Part shown: positions 1 through 8,409 of the stretch, one piece after another
Position numbering within the stretch: position 1 is the stretch's first letter
How the letters are laid out: the number at the start of each line of letters is the position of its first letter
Assembly: GCA_034189165.1 (NCBI GenBank)
Contig: JAXHVN010000050.1
Coordinates: forward strand, 124,001-188,000
Length of the DNA stretch: 64,000 nucleotides
Direction of reading: 5' to 3'
DNA from: JAASSS01 sp021767745
GTDB taxonomy: Bacteria > Pseudomonadota > Gammaproteobacteria > UBA5335
Made by a program: the position numbers and the translations under genes
Notes under the pieces: generated by a model
The model's input: only the letters and a program-made list of their open reading frames with translations
Databases searched by the model: none
Told to the model about the DNA's origin: nothing

Positions 1-1
1 G

Positions 2-328
2 CGCAAGGCAGCCAGTGGCGGCGCGGAACTCGTGCCGCTGTATCGGGTGAGCAATCTCGGGCGGGCGCTGCGCGGGCTGCGGGAGGCCGGCATCTGGCTG
101 GCCGGCACCGCCGCCGATGCGGGCCAGGCGCTCTACTCCCTGGACGCGCGGATGCCGATCGCCTTCGTGCTCGGCAACGAAGGCCGCGGGCTGCGCCGGC
201 TGACCGGCGAGCTGTGCGACTTTCGTATCCAGATCCCCATCGTGCCGGCCATGGAGAGCCTCAACGTTTCCGTGGCGGCCGGCGTCTGTCTGTTCGAGGC
301 GCGCCGCCAGCGGCTGCAGGTCGCCTGA
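2..328 (+). CDS. rlmB: 23S rRNA 2'-O-methyltransferase RlmB, C-terminal part
   Basis: The 5' end lies outside the window; only about the last 108 residues are present. They carry the two C-terminal signatures of SpoU/TrmH methyltransferases: FVLGNEGRGLRR (motif 2, SAM binding in the knotted fold) and IPIVPAMESLNVSVAAGVCLFE (motif 3). RlmB methylates G2251 in the 23S rRNA P-loop. It sits directly upstream of rpsF, as in many gammaproteobacteria, which separates it from other SpoU paralogues such as TrmH or TrmL. The family call is certain and the RlmB assignment rests on context. Confidence 0.88.
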   Translation, partial: RKAASGGAELVPLYRVSNLGRALRGLREAGIWLAGTAADAGQALYSLDARMPIAFVLGNEGRGLRRLTGELCDFRIQIPIVPAMESLNVSVAAGVCLFEARRQRLQVA

Positions 329-343
329 ACCGCTGGTGGCGGC

Positions 344-372
344 TTGCTCGCGCGGTGGCCCTCGCGTATCCT
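344..372 (+). promoter_or_regulatory. Probable sigma-70 promoter of the rpsF operon
   Basis: TTGCTC (344-349) and TATCCT (367-372) are separated by 17 nt, just after the rlmB stop. Initiation near 379 would give a leader of about 80 nt before the rpsF GTG. Read by eye only. Confidence 0.5.
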
Positions 373-386
373 TGCGCGCCTTTCCA

Positions 387-446
387 GCCGGCCGCACACG
401 CCGGCGTCACTCCTTGCCGCACCCATGCACAGGGGCGGCTGCCAAG
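387..446 (+). promoter_or_regulatory. Structured rpsF leader, candidate S6:S18 autoregulatory element
   Basis: Two hairpins can form. The first is GCCGG (387-391) with CCGGC (401-405), whose loop begins CCG. The second is CTTG/CAAG (413-416 with 443-446), CCGC/GCGG (417-420 with 435-438) and CCC/GGG (422-424 with 432-434), with a CTGC bulge on the 3' side. It is known that S6:S18 binds a CCG-containing structure in rpsF leaders of many bacteria. That this leader is such an element is inference, and I cannot align it to the consensus. Confidence 0.35.
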
Positions 447-461
447 CCATGAGGAGACTAC

Positions 462-842
462 GTGCGACATTACGAAATCGTGTTTCTGGTGCATCCGGAC
501 CAGAGCGACCAGGTGCCGGCGATGTGCGAGCGCTATCGCGGCATCGTCGCAGAGGCCGGCGGTAGCACCCACCGTCTCGAGGACTGGGGTCGGCGTCAGC
601 TCGCCTATCCGATCAACAAGATCCACAAGGCGCACTACGTGCTGATGAACATCGAGTGCAGCGGCGAGGCGCTGGCTGAGCTCGAGCGCGTGTTCCGCTT
701 CAACGATGCGATCCTGCGGCACATGGTCATCCGGCAGGACCGGGCCATGGTCGAGCCCTCGCCGTTGCTCAAGAAAGAGGATGACCGCGACACTGCCCGG
801 GGTTCGAACCAGCGCGAACCCGCCCGCTCGGAGGAAGAGTAA
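462..842 (+). CDS. rpsF: 30S ribosomal protein S6
   Basis: This 126-residue protein starts MRHYEIVFLVHPDQSDQVP and contains RLEDWGRRQLAYPINKIHKAHYVLMN, which is diagnostic for S6. S6 binds S18 and the central domain of 16S rRNA in the platform of the small subunit. The start is a GTG, chosen because GAGGAG lies at 451-456 with suitable spacing and because the N-terminus matches the family exactly. The C-terminal tail after about residue 100 is acidic and low in complexity, as in enterobacterial S6. The stop TAA overlaps the rpsR ATG by one base, so the two are probably translationally coupled. Confidence 0.97.
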   Translation: MRHYEIVFLVHPDQSDQVPAMCERYRGIVAEAGGSTHRLEDWGRRQLAYPINKIHKAHYVLMNIECSGEALAELERVFRFNDAILRHMVIRQDRAMVEPSPLLKKEDDRDTARGSNQREPARSEEE

Positions 843-1066
843 TGGCCGGACGCAATCGCCGCCGCAAGTATTGCCGGTTCAGTGCCGAGGGTTTCACCGA
901 GATCGACTACAAGGATCTGGCGACGCTCAGGAGCAACATCACAGAAACCGGCAAGATCGTGCCAAGCCGCATCACCGGCACCAGCGCCAAGTTCCAGCGC
1001 CAGCTGGCCACCGCCGTCAAGCGGGCGCGGTATCTGGCGCTGCTCCCCTACACCGATCGCCACTAG
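842..1066 (+). CDS. rpsR: 30S ribosomal protein S18
   Basis: The 74-residue product has the S18 signatures RRRKYCRFSAEGFTEIDYKDLATL, TETGKIVPSRITGTSAKFQRQLATAVKRARYLALLPYTDRH. It forms a heterodimer with S6 in the 30S platform. The ATG overlaps the last base of rpsF, and length and ends match the family. It is followed after nine bases by the DUF2232 membrane protein gene, the usual arrangement rpsF-rpsR-(membrane protein)-rplI in Pseudomonas and relatives. Confidence 0.97.
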   Translation: MAGRNRRRKYCRFSAEGFTEIDYKDLATLRSNITETGKIVPSRITGTSAKFQRQLATAVKRARYLALLPYTDRH

Positions 1067-1075
1067 CGGCCCGAC

Positions 1076-1963
1076 ATGATCCACCTGGCCCGCGCCGCCA
1101 TGCGGGGGCCGCAATCGGCCGGTGTCTGGGTGACGCTGGCTGGCGTGCTCGGCCTGCTGCTGTTGCCGTTGCTGTATCTGGCCGGGGCCTTGCTGGCGCT
1201 GGTCGCCCTGCAGGCGGGGTTGCCCNNNNNNNNNNTGCGGGTGGCGGCCCTGCCGGCCCTGGCAGTGGTGCTGGTGGATCGGCTCATCGGTACCGGCGCG
1301 GCCCCGGTTGCGCTACTGGTGGTGTGGGGGCCGCTGCTGACGGCTGGGGCGCTGGTCGGCGCGCGTGCGAGCCTGGCAGATGGCCTGTTGCTGCTGGGGG
1401 CACTCGGCGTGGCCGGGGTGGCTGCGACCTATGCGCTGGTGGGGAATCCGACGGCGCAGTGGCAGGCCGTCCTGCAGCGCTTCATCGAGCTGGCCGAGCC
1501 GGAAGACCCGGCCGCGTTGCATGCACTGGTGCCGGAACTGGCGGTCCTGATGACCGGCGCCGTGGCGGCCGCCTTCGTGCTGGCCGGTGCGGGAGCGCTG
1601 ACGCTGGCTCGCCACTGGCAGGCGGCGCTGTATCGGCCGGGTGCATTCGCGGTCGAGTTCCGGCGCCTGCGGCTGGGGCGGGTGATGGCCTCGGCGCTGC
1701 TCGGGGCCGCCGTTCTGGCTATCGCCGGCGGCGAGCGCGCCACGAACATGCTGATGCCGCTGGCGGCGGTGTCGCTCTTTCAGGGCCTGGCGGTATGCCA
1801 TGCCGTCTTGCCGGCAGCGCGGTGGCGGACCGGCGCACTGGGCGTCGTGTACGTCCTGATGGCGGTGTTGCCCCAGTGGGCATTATTGGTGTCGCTGCTC
1901 GGCGCGGCGGACAATTGGCTTAACGTAAGACGTCGGCTGGGCAGTTCCGGTCCGGCGGCCTGA
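1076..1963 (+). CDS. DUF2232-type integral membrane protein (contains assembly gap)
   Basis: The 295-residue protein is almost entirely hydrophobic, with about eight predicted membrane segments rich in Leu, Ala, Val and Gly. No catalytic motif is recognisable. I assign it to the DUF2232 (YybS-like) group because membrane proteins of this type sit between rpsR and rplI in many gammaproteobacteria; sequence alone would only support a polytopic membrane protein. Function is unknown. Ten N bases fall at codons 51-54. The reading frame is open and similar in character on both sides, so the gap size may be right, but one to four residues are undetermined and real bases could be missing. Confidence 0.7.
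   Translation: MIHLARAAMRGPQSAGVWVTLAGVLGLLLLPLLYLAGALLALVALQAGLPXXXXRVAALPALAVVLVDRLIGTGAAPVALLVVWGPLLTAGALVGARASLADGLLLLGALGVAGVAATYALVGNPTAQWQAVLQRFIELAEPEDPAALHALVPELAVLMTGAVAAAFVLAGAGALTLARHWQAALYRPGAFAVEFRRLRLGRVMASALLGAAVLAIAGGERATNMLMPLAAVSLFQGLAVCHAVLPAARWRTGALGVVYVLMAVLPQWALLVSLLGAADNWLNVRRRLGSSGPAA
1226..1235. other. Assembly gap of ten N
   Basis: Positions 1226-1235 are N. They lie in a GC-rich stretch of the membrane protein gene. The frame continues across the gap if it is really ten bases long. Confidence 0.99.
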
Positions 1964-1980
1964 CGCATGAGGATGCAGTG

Positions 1981-2430
1981 ATGGAAGTGATTCTGCTGGA
2001 GCGCCTGGAAAATCTGGGAGATCTGGGCGAGCGGGTGAACGTGAAGTCGGGTTACGCCCGCAACTTCCTGATCCCCAAGCGCAAGGCGGTGCCGGCGACA
2101 GCCGAACGGATCGCCGAGTTCGAGACGCGCCGGGCCGACCTGGAAGCGGCTGCCGCGCAGCTGCGAGAGCAAGCGCAGGCGCGTGCCGATCAGCTGGAAG
2201 GGCTGCGGCTGACGCTGTCCGCGCGTTCGGCCGGCGAGAACCGCCTGTACGGGTCGATCAGCACCGTGGAGATCGCCGAGGCGGCACAGGCCGAAGGCGC
2301 GCAGATCGAGCGCAAGGAAATCCGCCTGCCGGAGGGCGCCATCCGCGAGGCGGGGGAGCACGAGGTCGAGATCTACCTGCATCCGGACGTCAGCGCGACG
2401 ATCCTGGTCGAGGTGCTCGTCCAGGAATAG
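1981..2430 (+). CDS. rplI: 50S ribosomal protein L9
   Basis: The sequence MEVILLERLENLGDLGERVNVKSGYARNFLIPKRKAV is the conserved L9 N-terminal domain, followed by a charged connecting helix (residues about 45-75) and the C-terminal domain ending in IYLHPDVSATILVEVLVQE. L9 binds 23S rRNA near the L1 stalk and helps keep the reading frame. The frame opens one codon earlier with GTG at 1978, but the ATG at 1981 fits the family and has GAGGA at 1969-1973 upstream. Length (149 residues) is normal. Confidence 0.97.
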   Translation: MEVILLERLENLGDLGERVNVKSGYARNFLIPKRKAVPATAERIAEFETRRADLEAAAAQLREQAQARADQLEGLRLTLSARSAGENRLYGSISTVEIAEAAQAEGAQIERKEIRLPEGAIREAGEHEVEIYLHPDVSATILVEVLVQE

Positions 2431-2451
2431 CGGCCGGCGGCCCGGGCGGCG

Positions 2452-3834
2452 ATGGCCAGCGGGGGGCAGGTGGGCGCGGCGGAGCTGTCGCGGCTGCGCG
2501 TGCCGCCCCATTCGCGTGAGGCCGAGCAATCGCTGCTCGGCGGCTTGCTGCTGGAGGGCGAGCGACTCGCAGAGGTCAGCGAGCGTCTGGGCGCCGCGGA
2601 CTTCTACCTCAAGGAGCATCGCCTCATCTTCGAGGCGCTGCAGTCGTTGGCAGTGGCCGAGCAGCCGCTGGACGTGATCACCGTCTCGGAGCATCTGGCC
2701 GCGCGCGAGCTGCTCGAGGCCTGCGGCGGGCTGCCCTATCTCGGCGCGCTGGCCAAGGAAACGCCCAGCGCCGCCAACATCCTCGCCTATGCCGATATCG
2801 TGCGGGGCCGCTCGATCCTCCGCCAGCTGGCCCGCGTGGGCAGCGAGATCAGCGAGAGTGCCTACGGTACCGAAGGCCGGGCCGTCGCCGAACTGCTGGA
2901 CGAGGCCGAACGGCGGGTCTTCGAGATCGCCGAGCAGAGTCGGCGGGGGCGCAGCAGCTTCGTCGGCATCAAGACGCTGCTCACCCGGGCGATCACCCGC
3001 ATCGAGGAGCTGTTCGAGTCCGACGAGCCCATCACCGGGCTGGCGACCGGCTTCACCGATCTGGACGAGCGCACGGCGGGGCTGCAGAACGGCGATCTGG
3101 TGATCGTCGCCGGCCGCCCCTCCATGGGCAAGACCAGCTTCGCGATGAACATCGCCGAGCATGCGGCGATCCGCGACAAGGTACCCACCGCCATCTTCAG
3201 CATGGAGATGCCCGCCGATCAGCTGGCGCTGCGCATGATTTCCTGTCTCGGGCGGATCGACCAGAGCCGCCTGCGGACCGGTCGGCTGGAGGACGAGGAC
3301 TGGCCGCGCATCACCTCCTCGGTGGCGCTGATGTCCGAGGCGCCGCTGTTCATCGACGAGCAGCCGGCGCTCAACCCTGCCGAACTGCGGGCCCGGGCCC
3401 GCCGGCTGAAGCGCGAGCACGGCCTCGGGCTGATCGTGGTGGATTACCTGCAGCTCATGCAGGTGCCGGGCACGGGCGAGAATCGGGCCACCGAGATCGC
3501 CGAGATATCCCGCGGACTCAAGGCGTTGGCGAAGGAGCTCAACGTGCCGGTGATCGCGCTCTCCCAGCTCAACCGCAACCTCGAGCAGCGGCCGAACAAG
3601 CGGCCGGTGATGTCGGATCTGCGTGAGTCCGGCGGTATCGAGCAGGACGCCGATCTGATCGTGTTCATCTACCGGGATGAAGTCTACGATCCGGACAGCA
3701 CCGACAAGGGCACGGCCGAGATCATCATCGCCAAGCAGCGCAACGGCCCGATCGGCACCTGCCGCATGACCTTCCTCGGCCAGTACACCCGCTTCGAGAA
3801 CTTCACTCCCGAGCGCGTCGACGACTACGCATGA
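2452..3834 (+). CDS. dnaB: Replicative DNA helicase DnaB
   Basis: This 460-residue protein has the two DnaB parts. An N-terminal helical domain (about 20-120) begins VPPHSREAEQSLLGGLL, and a RecA-like motor follows with Walker A GRPSMGKTS (about 221-229), Walker B LGLIVVDYLQLM, and the later motifs LSQLNRNLEQRPNKRPVMSDLRESGGIEQDADLI. It unwinds DNA 5' to 3' as a hexamer ahead of the replisome. No intein is present. It lies 21 bases after rplI and its TGA overlaps the alr ATG (ATGA), as in many gammaproteobacteria. Confidence 0.97.
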   Translation: MASGGQVGAAELSRLRVPPHSREAEQSLLGGLLLEGERLAEVSERLGAADFYLKEHRLIFEALQSLAVAEQPLDVITVSEHLAARELLEACGGLPYLGALAKETPSAANILAYADIVRGRSILRQLARVGSEISESAYGTEGRAVAELLDEAERRVFEIAEQSRRGRSSFVGIKTLLTRAITRIEELFESDEPITGLATGFTDLDERTAGLQNGDLVIVAGRPSMGKTSFAMNIAEHAAIRDKVPTAIFSMEMPADQLALRMISCLGRIDQSRLRTGRLEDEDWPRITSSVALMSEAPLFIDEQPALNPAELRARARRLKREHGLGLIVVDYLQLMQVPGTGENRATEIAEISRGLKALAKELNVPVIALSQLNRNLEQRPNKRPVMSDLRESGGIEQDADLIVFIYRDEVYDPDSTDKGTAEIIIAKQRNGPIGTCRMTFLGQYTRFENFTPERVDDYA

Positions 3835-4910
3835 GCACGGCGACCCGTGCCAGCGTCGATCTCGGCGCGCTGCGCCACAATCTTGCCCAGGCGCGCCGGC
3901 ATGCCGGGCGCGCGCGGGTGATGGCAGCGATCAAGGCCGATGCCTACGGACACGGGCTGATCCGCACGGCGCGGGCGCTCGCGGCGGCGGACGCGCTTGC
4001 CGTTGCCCGCCCGAGCGAGGGCCTGGCGCTGCGGCAGGCCGGCATCGGCACACCCATCCTCGTGCTCGACGGCGCGCTGGACGGCGAGGAGTTGCGGGCC
4101 TGCGCCGCCGCGGCGCTGGATGTGGTGGTGCACCGGGCGGCGCAGCTCGACCTGCTGCGCCGTCTCGACCCCGCGCGGCCGCTAGGCGTCTGGCTCAAGG
4201 TCGACAGTGGCATGCATCGGCTGGGCGTCGCCCCGGCGAGCGCCGCGGCGCTGCACCGCGAGCTGTCGCTGCTGCCGGCCGTGCGCGGGCCCGTGGGTCT
4301 GATGACCCATCTGGCCGAGGCCGATGCCGCCGGGGCGCAGGCGACGCGGCGCCAATGCGACTGCTTCGCCGCCGCCGCGGCCGGCTGTCACGGACCGCGC
4401 AGCCTGGCCAACAGCGCGGCGCTACTGCGCTGGCCGTGGACGCATGCCGACTGGGTGCGCCCCGGCATCATGCTCTATGGCATCAGCCCCTTCGCGCGGC
4501 AGACCGGCGCCTCGCTCGGGCTGCGGGCGGCAATGCGGCTGACCGGCACGCTGATCGATGTGCGCCCGCTCGCAGCCGGGGAGGCAGTGGGCTACGGCGC
4601 CACCTGGCATGCGCCGGCGCGCACGGTGCTGGGGGTGATCGCCACCGGTTATGGCGATGGTTATCCGCGCCATGCGCCGTCCGGCACACCGGTGTGGCTG
4701 AACGGGCGCCGGGTAGCGCTGGCCGGCCGTGTGTCGATGGACCTGATCACGGTCGATCTGGGGCACGGCGCCAGCGATCGGCCGGGGGACACGGCGGAGC
4801 TGTGGGGGCCGCGGCAACCGGTGGAGGAGGTGGCCGCCGCGGCTGGAACGATCGGCTACGAACTCGTTTGCGGCGTGACCCGCCGCACGACCGTGGACGT
4901 CGAGCCGTAG
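3831..4910 (+). CDS. alr: Alanine racemase, PLP-dependent
   Basis: The enzyme interconverts L- and D-alanine for peptidoglycan. The PLP lysine is K35 in VMAAIKADAYGHG. The second catalytic residue is the tyrosine in AVGYGATWHA (about residue 255), and other family motifs are VDSGMHRLG, RPGIMLYGISP and GRVSMDLITVDLG. Length (359 residues) is typical. The ATG overlaps the dnaB stop, so translation is probably coupled. Pairing with dnaB is more typical of the constitutive biosynthetic alr than of dadX, which sits with dadA. It converges on ilvD with a ten-base gap and no visible terminator. Confidence 0.96.
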   Translation: MSTATRASVDLGALRHNLAQARRHAGRARVMAAIKADAYGHGLIRTARALAAADALAVARPSEGLALRQAGIGTPILVLDGALDGEELRACAAAALDVVVHRAAQLDLLRRLDPARPLGVWLKVDSGMHRLGVAPASAAALHRELSLLPAVRGPVGLMTHLAEADAAGAQATRRQCDCFAAAAAGCHGPRSLANSAALLRWPWTHADWVRPGIMLYGISPFARQTGASLGLRAAMRLTGTLIDVRPLAAGEAVGYGATWHAPARTVLGVIATGYGDGYPRHAPSGTPVWLNGRRVALAGRVSMDLITVDLGHGASDRPGDTAELWGPRQPVEEVAAAAGTIGYELVCGVTRRTTVDVEP

Positions 4911-4920
4911 CAGGCCAACC

Positions 4921-6591
4921 TCAAGTGTTGGCGCCGGTTGCCGCGCTGCCGACCAGCTGGCGGTACTTTGCCAGCACGCCCTGGCGCTCGGTGGCCGGCG
5001 GCGCCTGCCAGGCGGCCCGCCGCCGGGCCAGCTCGGCTTCATCCAGCTGCACGTCGAGCCGTTGCCGGTCGGCGTCGATCGTGACCCGGTCGCCTTCCTG
5101 CAGCAGTCCGATCGGCCCACCGACCGCCGCCTCCGGCGCGACATGGCCAACCACCATGCCGTAGGTGCCGCCGGAGAAGCGCCCGTCCGTGATCAGCCCG
5201 ACACTGTCGCCGAGCCCGGCGCCGATCAGTGCCGAGGTGGGCGAGAGCATCTCGCGCATGCCGGGTCCGCCCTTGGGGCCCTCGTAGCGGATCACGACGA
5301 TGTCGCCGGCGACGATGCGGTTGTCGAGGATCGCCTGCATGGCGGCTTCCTCGGAGTCGAACACCCGCGCCGGCCCGGTGATCTGTCGCTGCCGGATGCC
5401 GCTGATCTTCGCCACTGCGCCCTCCGGGGCGAGGTTGCCGCGCAGGATCGCCAGGTGCCCCTCGGCGTAGACCGGCCGCTCGAACGGCCGGATCACCTGC
5501 TGATCGGCCGGCGGTTCGGCCGGCACGTCCGCCAGCGTGTCGCCGAGGCGCTCGCCGGTGATGGTGAGCGTCTCGCCGTCGAGCAGTCCGCGCTCGAGCA
5601 GCATGCGCATCACCTGGCGCACGCCGCCGGCCGCGTGCAGCTCGGTGGTCACGTAGCGGCCGGACGGCTTGAGGTCGCAGACCACGGGCACGCGCCGGCG
5701 GATCTGTTCGAAGTCGTCGATGGCCAGCGGCACCTCGGCCGCGCGTGCGATCGCCAGCAGGTGCAGCACGGCGTTGGTGGACCCACCCAGGGCCATGACC
5801 ACGCTGATGGCGTTCTCGAACGCCGCCCGCGTGAGCAGGTCGCGCGCCCGGATGCCCTTGTCGATCGCCTGGCGCAGCACCATCGCCGAGGCCGCAGCGC
5901 TCTCGACCTTTTCGGCGTCCTCGGCGGCCATGGTCGAGGAGCCGGGCAGGCTGATGCCCATCGCCTCGAAGGCGCTGGACATCGTGTTGGCCGTGTACAT
6001 GCCGCCGCAGGCACCGGCGCCTGGGCAGGCGCTGCGTTCGACGGCCTTGAGCTCGCCCTCGCCGATCTTGCCGGCGGTGTAGGCCCCGACGGCCTCGAAG
6101 GCACTGACGATGGTCAGGTCGCGACCCTGCAGGTGACCCGGCCGGATGGTGCCGCCGTAGACGAAGATCGCCGGTACGTTCAGCCGCGCCATCGCGATCA
6201 TGGCGCCGGGCATGTTCTTGTCGCAGCCGCCGATCGCGAGGATGCCGTCCATGCACTGGCCGTTGACGACCGTCTCGATGGAGTCGGCGATGACCTCGCG
6301 CGAAACCAGTGAATAGCGCATGCCCGGCGTGCCCATGGAGATGCCGTCGCTGATTGTGATGGTGCCGAACAGCTGCGGCATGGCGCCTGCCTCGCGGGCG
6401 GCTGTCTCGGCCGCGCTCGCCAGCGTATTGAGGCCCATGTTGCACGGGGTGATGGTGCTGAAGCCGTTGGCGATGCCGATGATCGGCTTGCCGAAGTCGT
6501 CATCGCCAAAGCCGGTGGCGCGCAGCATGGCCCGGTTGGGGCTGCGCTGCACACCGCTGGTGATGGTGCGGCTTCGATCGTTTGCGGCCAT
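4921..6591 (-). CDS. ilvD: Dihydroxy-acid dehydratase
   Basis: The protein converts 2,3-dihydroxy-isovalerate (or its methylvalerate homologue) to the 2-keto acid in branched-chain amino acid synthesis. Family motifs include GIANGFSTITPCNMGLN, GGCDKNMPGAMIAMARLN and CPGAGACGGMYTANTMSSAFEAMG, which contain the iron-sulfur cysteines, and GPKGGPGMREMLSPTSAL, DGRFSGGTYGMVVGH near the C-terminus. The frame stays open further upstream to 6837, but the MAANDRSRTITSGVQRSPNRAM start at 6591 matches the family and gives 556 residues. An in-frame ATG at 6624 is possible. It is divergent from the OmpW-like gene across about 126 bases. Confidence 0.96.
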   Translation of the reverse strand: MAANDRSRTITSGVQRSPNRAMLRATGFGDDDFGKPIIGIANGFSTITPCNMGLNTLASAAETAAREAGAMPQLFGTITISDGISMGTPGMRYSLVSREVIADSIETVVNGQCMDGILAIGGCDKNMPGAMIAMARLNVPAIFVYGGTIRPGHLQGRDLTIVSAFEAVGAYTAGKIGEGELKAVERSACPGAGACGGMYTANTMSSAFEAMGISLPGSSTMAAEDAEKVESAAASAMVLRQAIDKGIRARDLLTRAAFENAISVVMALGGSTNAVLHLLAIARAAEVPLAIDDFEQIRRRVPVVCDLKPSGRYVTTELHAAGGVRQVMRMLLERGLLDGETLTITGERLGDTLADVPAEPPADQQVIRPFERPVYAEGHLAILRGNLAPEGAVAKISGIRQRQITGPARVFDSEEAAMQAILDNRIVAGDIVVIRYEGPKGGPGMREMLSPTSALIGAGLGDSVGLITDGRFSGGTYGMVVGHVAPEAAVGGPIGLLQEGDRVTIDADRQRLDVQLDEAELARRRAAWQAPPATERQGVLAKYRQLVGSAATGANT

Positions 6592-6717
6592 GGCGGGATC
6601 TGCAGGAAGCTGAAAACGCGCCATTCTAGCCGATACCCGCGGTCCGGTGGCGGGACGTGCGCTGCTAGAATCTCGGGCGCGACGACTTGTGGCGAGAGCG
6701 ACGTAGAGAACACGACA

Positions 6718-7551
6718 GTGAACAGAACGACGAGACTTGGCGTGGCGATCGGTGGGCTGTTCTGGGCCGGCCTGGCGCCGGCACAGAGCGGCTGGGAATG
6801 GTGGCAGGACGTCGGCGAGGGTGCGCGCGAGCGGCATGACGTCTACCTGAAGCTGGGCTATACCCGCATCGATCCGGACACGGACTCGGGCGAGCTCAAG
6901 TTCACCGATCCCACCAAGGTCGGTCCGATCACCGTGGTACCCCAGGGCGCGTTCCCGGGCTCCGAGGTTGAGGTTCGCAAGACCGATCTGGCCAGCCTGA
7001 CGCTGGGCTACATGATCACGCGCAACCTCGGTATCGAGACCATCCTCGGCCTGCCTGCCCTGCAGATCGACTTCGATTCGCGCGGCAGCCTGCAGGAACG
7101 CTCGATCGACCCGCTCGGGCTGGTCGGCCCGCTGGCGGGCAAGATCGGCGAGAGCAAGGCGGTGCCCGTGGTGGCGACGCTGGTGTTCTACCCGTGGCCC
7201 GATACCCGCATCAGGCCCTATCTCGGTGCCGGTTACAGCTACACCTACACCTACGACGAGACGATCACCAACCGTGAACTGTGGCTGGATCCGCGCGATC
7301 CGGACACGGCACCGGACTTCGACGTGAGCGATGAGTGGGCCTGGGTCGCGCAGCTTGGCGCGGAGGTGGACATCACCGACAAGTGGTTCGCCAGCGTGGA
7401 CGTCAAGTACCTGGATCTGGAGATCGAGGCCGACATCAGCAACGTCGAGACGGCGGTGCCGATTCTGGGCTCGATCGGCGCCTCCGACTCGACCATCGAG
7501 GTGGGCATCAACCCCTGGGTCTACACGCTCGCCGTCGGCCGCACCTTCTGA
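6718..7551 (+). CDS. OmpW-family outer membrane beta-barrel protein
   Basis: The 277-residue precursor starts with a GTG and a signal peptide (about residues 1-23, ending APAQS). The mature part shows the OmpW pattern: KLGYTRIDPD, SLTLGYMITRNLGIETILGLP, KAVPVVATLVFYPWPDTRIRPYLGAGYSYTYTYDE, AQLGAEVDITDKWFASVDVKYLDLE and a C-terminal strand LAVGRTF ending in Phe. OmpW proteins form small eight-stranded barrels with a hydrophobic channel. The mature protein is acidic. It stands alone, divergent from ilvD. Substrate is unknown. Confidence 0.85.
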   Translation: MNRTTRLGVAIGGLFWAGLAPAQSGWEWWQDVGEGARERHDVYLKLGYTRIDPDTDSGELKFTDPTKVGPITVVPQGAFPGSEVEVRKTDLASLTLGYMITRNLGIETILGLPALQIDFDSRGSLQERSIDPLGLVGPLAGKIGESKAVPVVATLVFYPWPDTRIRPYLGAGYSYTYTYDETITNRELWLDPRDPDTAPDFDVSDEWAWVAQLGAEVDITDKWFASVDVKYLDLEIEADISNVETAVPILGSIGASDSTIEVGINPWVYTLAVGRTF

Positions 7552-7578
7552 GGTCGGCGCCAGGCCGGGTGATGCCGG

Positions 7579-8337
7579 TCAGCCGATGCCATAGATGTCA
7601 TAGCGCGTCGTGCGCCCCCGGATGGCGCCGTGGGGGCGCGGGCCGGGCAGGGCGGGCGCGCGCAGGGGGCGCTTGACCACCACGCGCCGGCCCGCCCGCG
7701 CCAGTGCCGCTGTCAACAGCCGGCCCGGCGCCTCCGCCGGCGCTGCCTCTCCTGCGGTCAGCGCGCGCAGCAGCTGCATGGCGAGCCTCGGCTGGGCCCT
7801 GCTCCGATCCTCGCCGTACATCGGGTCCAGGTAGATCACGTCCGGCGCCGTCGGCAGCGAGTGCAGGTACCCGTCCGCCTCGCGGCAGTGCAGCCGGATG
7901 CGGCCGGCGGCGGCGGCGATCGCGGGCGGGCCCTGTCGGGCGCGCAGCAGCCCGTCCGCCAGCAGCGCGGCAGTGATGCGGCACCGTTCCAGCGCGACCA
8001 CCCGGTGACCGTGATGGGCGAGCGTAATGGCATCGATGCCGAGCCCTGCGGTAGCGTCGGTCACACGCAGGCGTTCGCCGCCGCGCGCCCCCAGCGCCCG
8101 CAACAGATCATGGCGCCCCCGCGCCAGGCGCTGTGCCAGCTGCGGCACGGTGAAGTCGCAGCGCACCGCCGCGGTCCCTCGACGCAGTTCGAGGCCGCCG
8201 GCATGGACCCAGAGCAGCAGTTCCGCGGCGGCGGGCTCGACCCGCAGAGTCAGCCCGAGCTGGCGGGCGAGCGCCTGGGCGGCAGGGTGCTGGGCCGGTC
8301 CGGCGAAGCCGATCGTGCGGCAGGGCTCATCTCGCAT
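7579..8337 (-). CDS. rsmJ: 16S rRNA (guanine-1516-N2)-methyltransferase RsmJ
   Basis: The 252-residue protein carries the RsmJ signatures LRVTDATAGLGIDAITLAHHGHRVVALER (SAM-binding motif I and the acidic end of strand 2) and APDVIYLDPMYGEDRS (catalytic DP-type motif), plus a C-terminal VKRPLRAPAL segment. It methylates G1516 of 16S rRNA. Length agrees with the E. coli protein. It is transcribed alone, converging on the OmpW-like gene (27-base gap) and divergent from the hydrolase at 8410. Confidence 0.9.
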   Translation of the reverse strand: MRDEPCRTIGFAGPAQHPAAQALARQLGLTLRVEPAAAELLLWVHAGGLELRRGTAAVRCDFTVPQLAQRLARGRHDLLRALGARGGERLRVTDATAGLGIDAITLAHHGHRVVALERCRITAALLADGLLRARQGPPAIAAAAGRIRLHCREADGYLHSLPTAPDVIYLDPMYGEDRSRAQPRLAMQLLRALTAGEAAPAEAPGRLLTAALARAGRRVVVKRPLRAPALPGPRPHGAIRGRTTRYDIYGIG

Positions 8338-8409
8338 CGGCGCCCGCGCCCCTGCTACGATGCCGGTTGATTCGGTGCCGCACGGGCAGCCTTCCGATCA
8401 TTTCACGCT

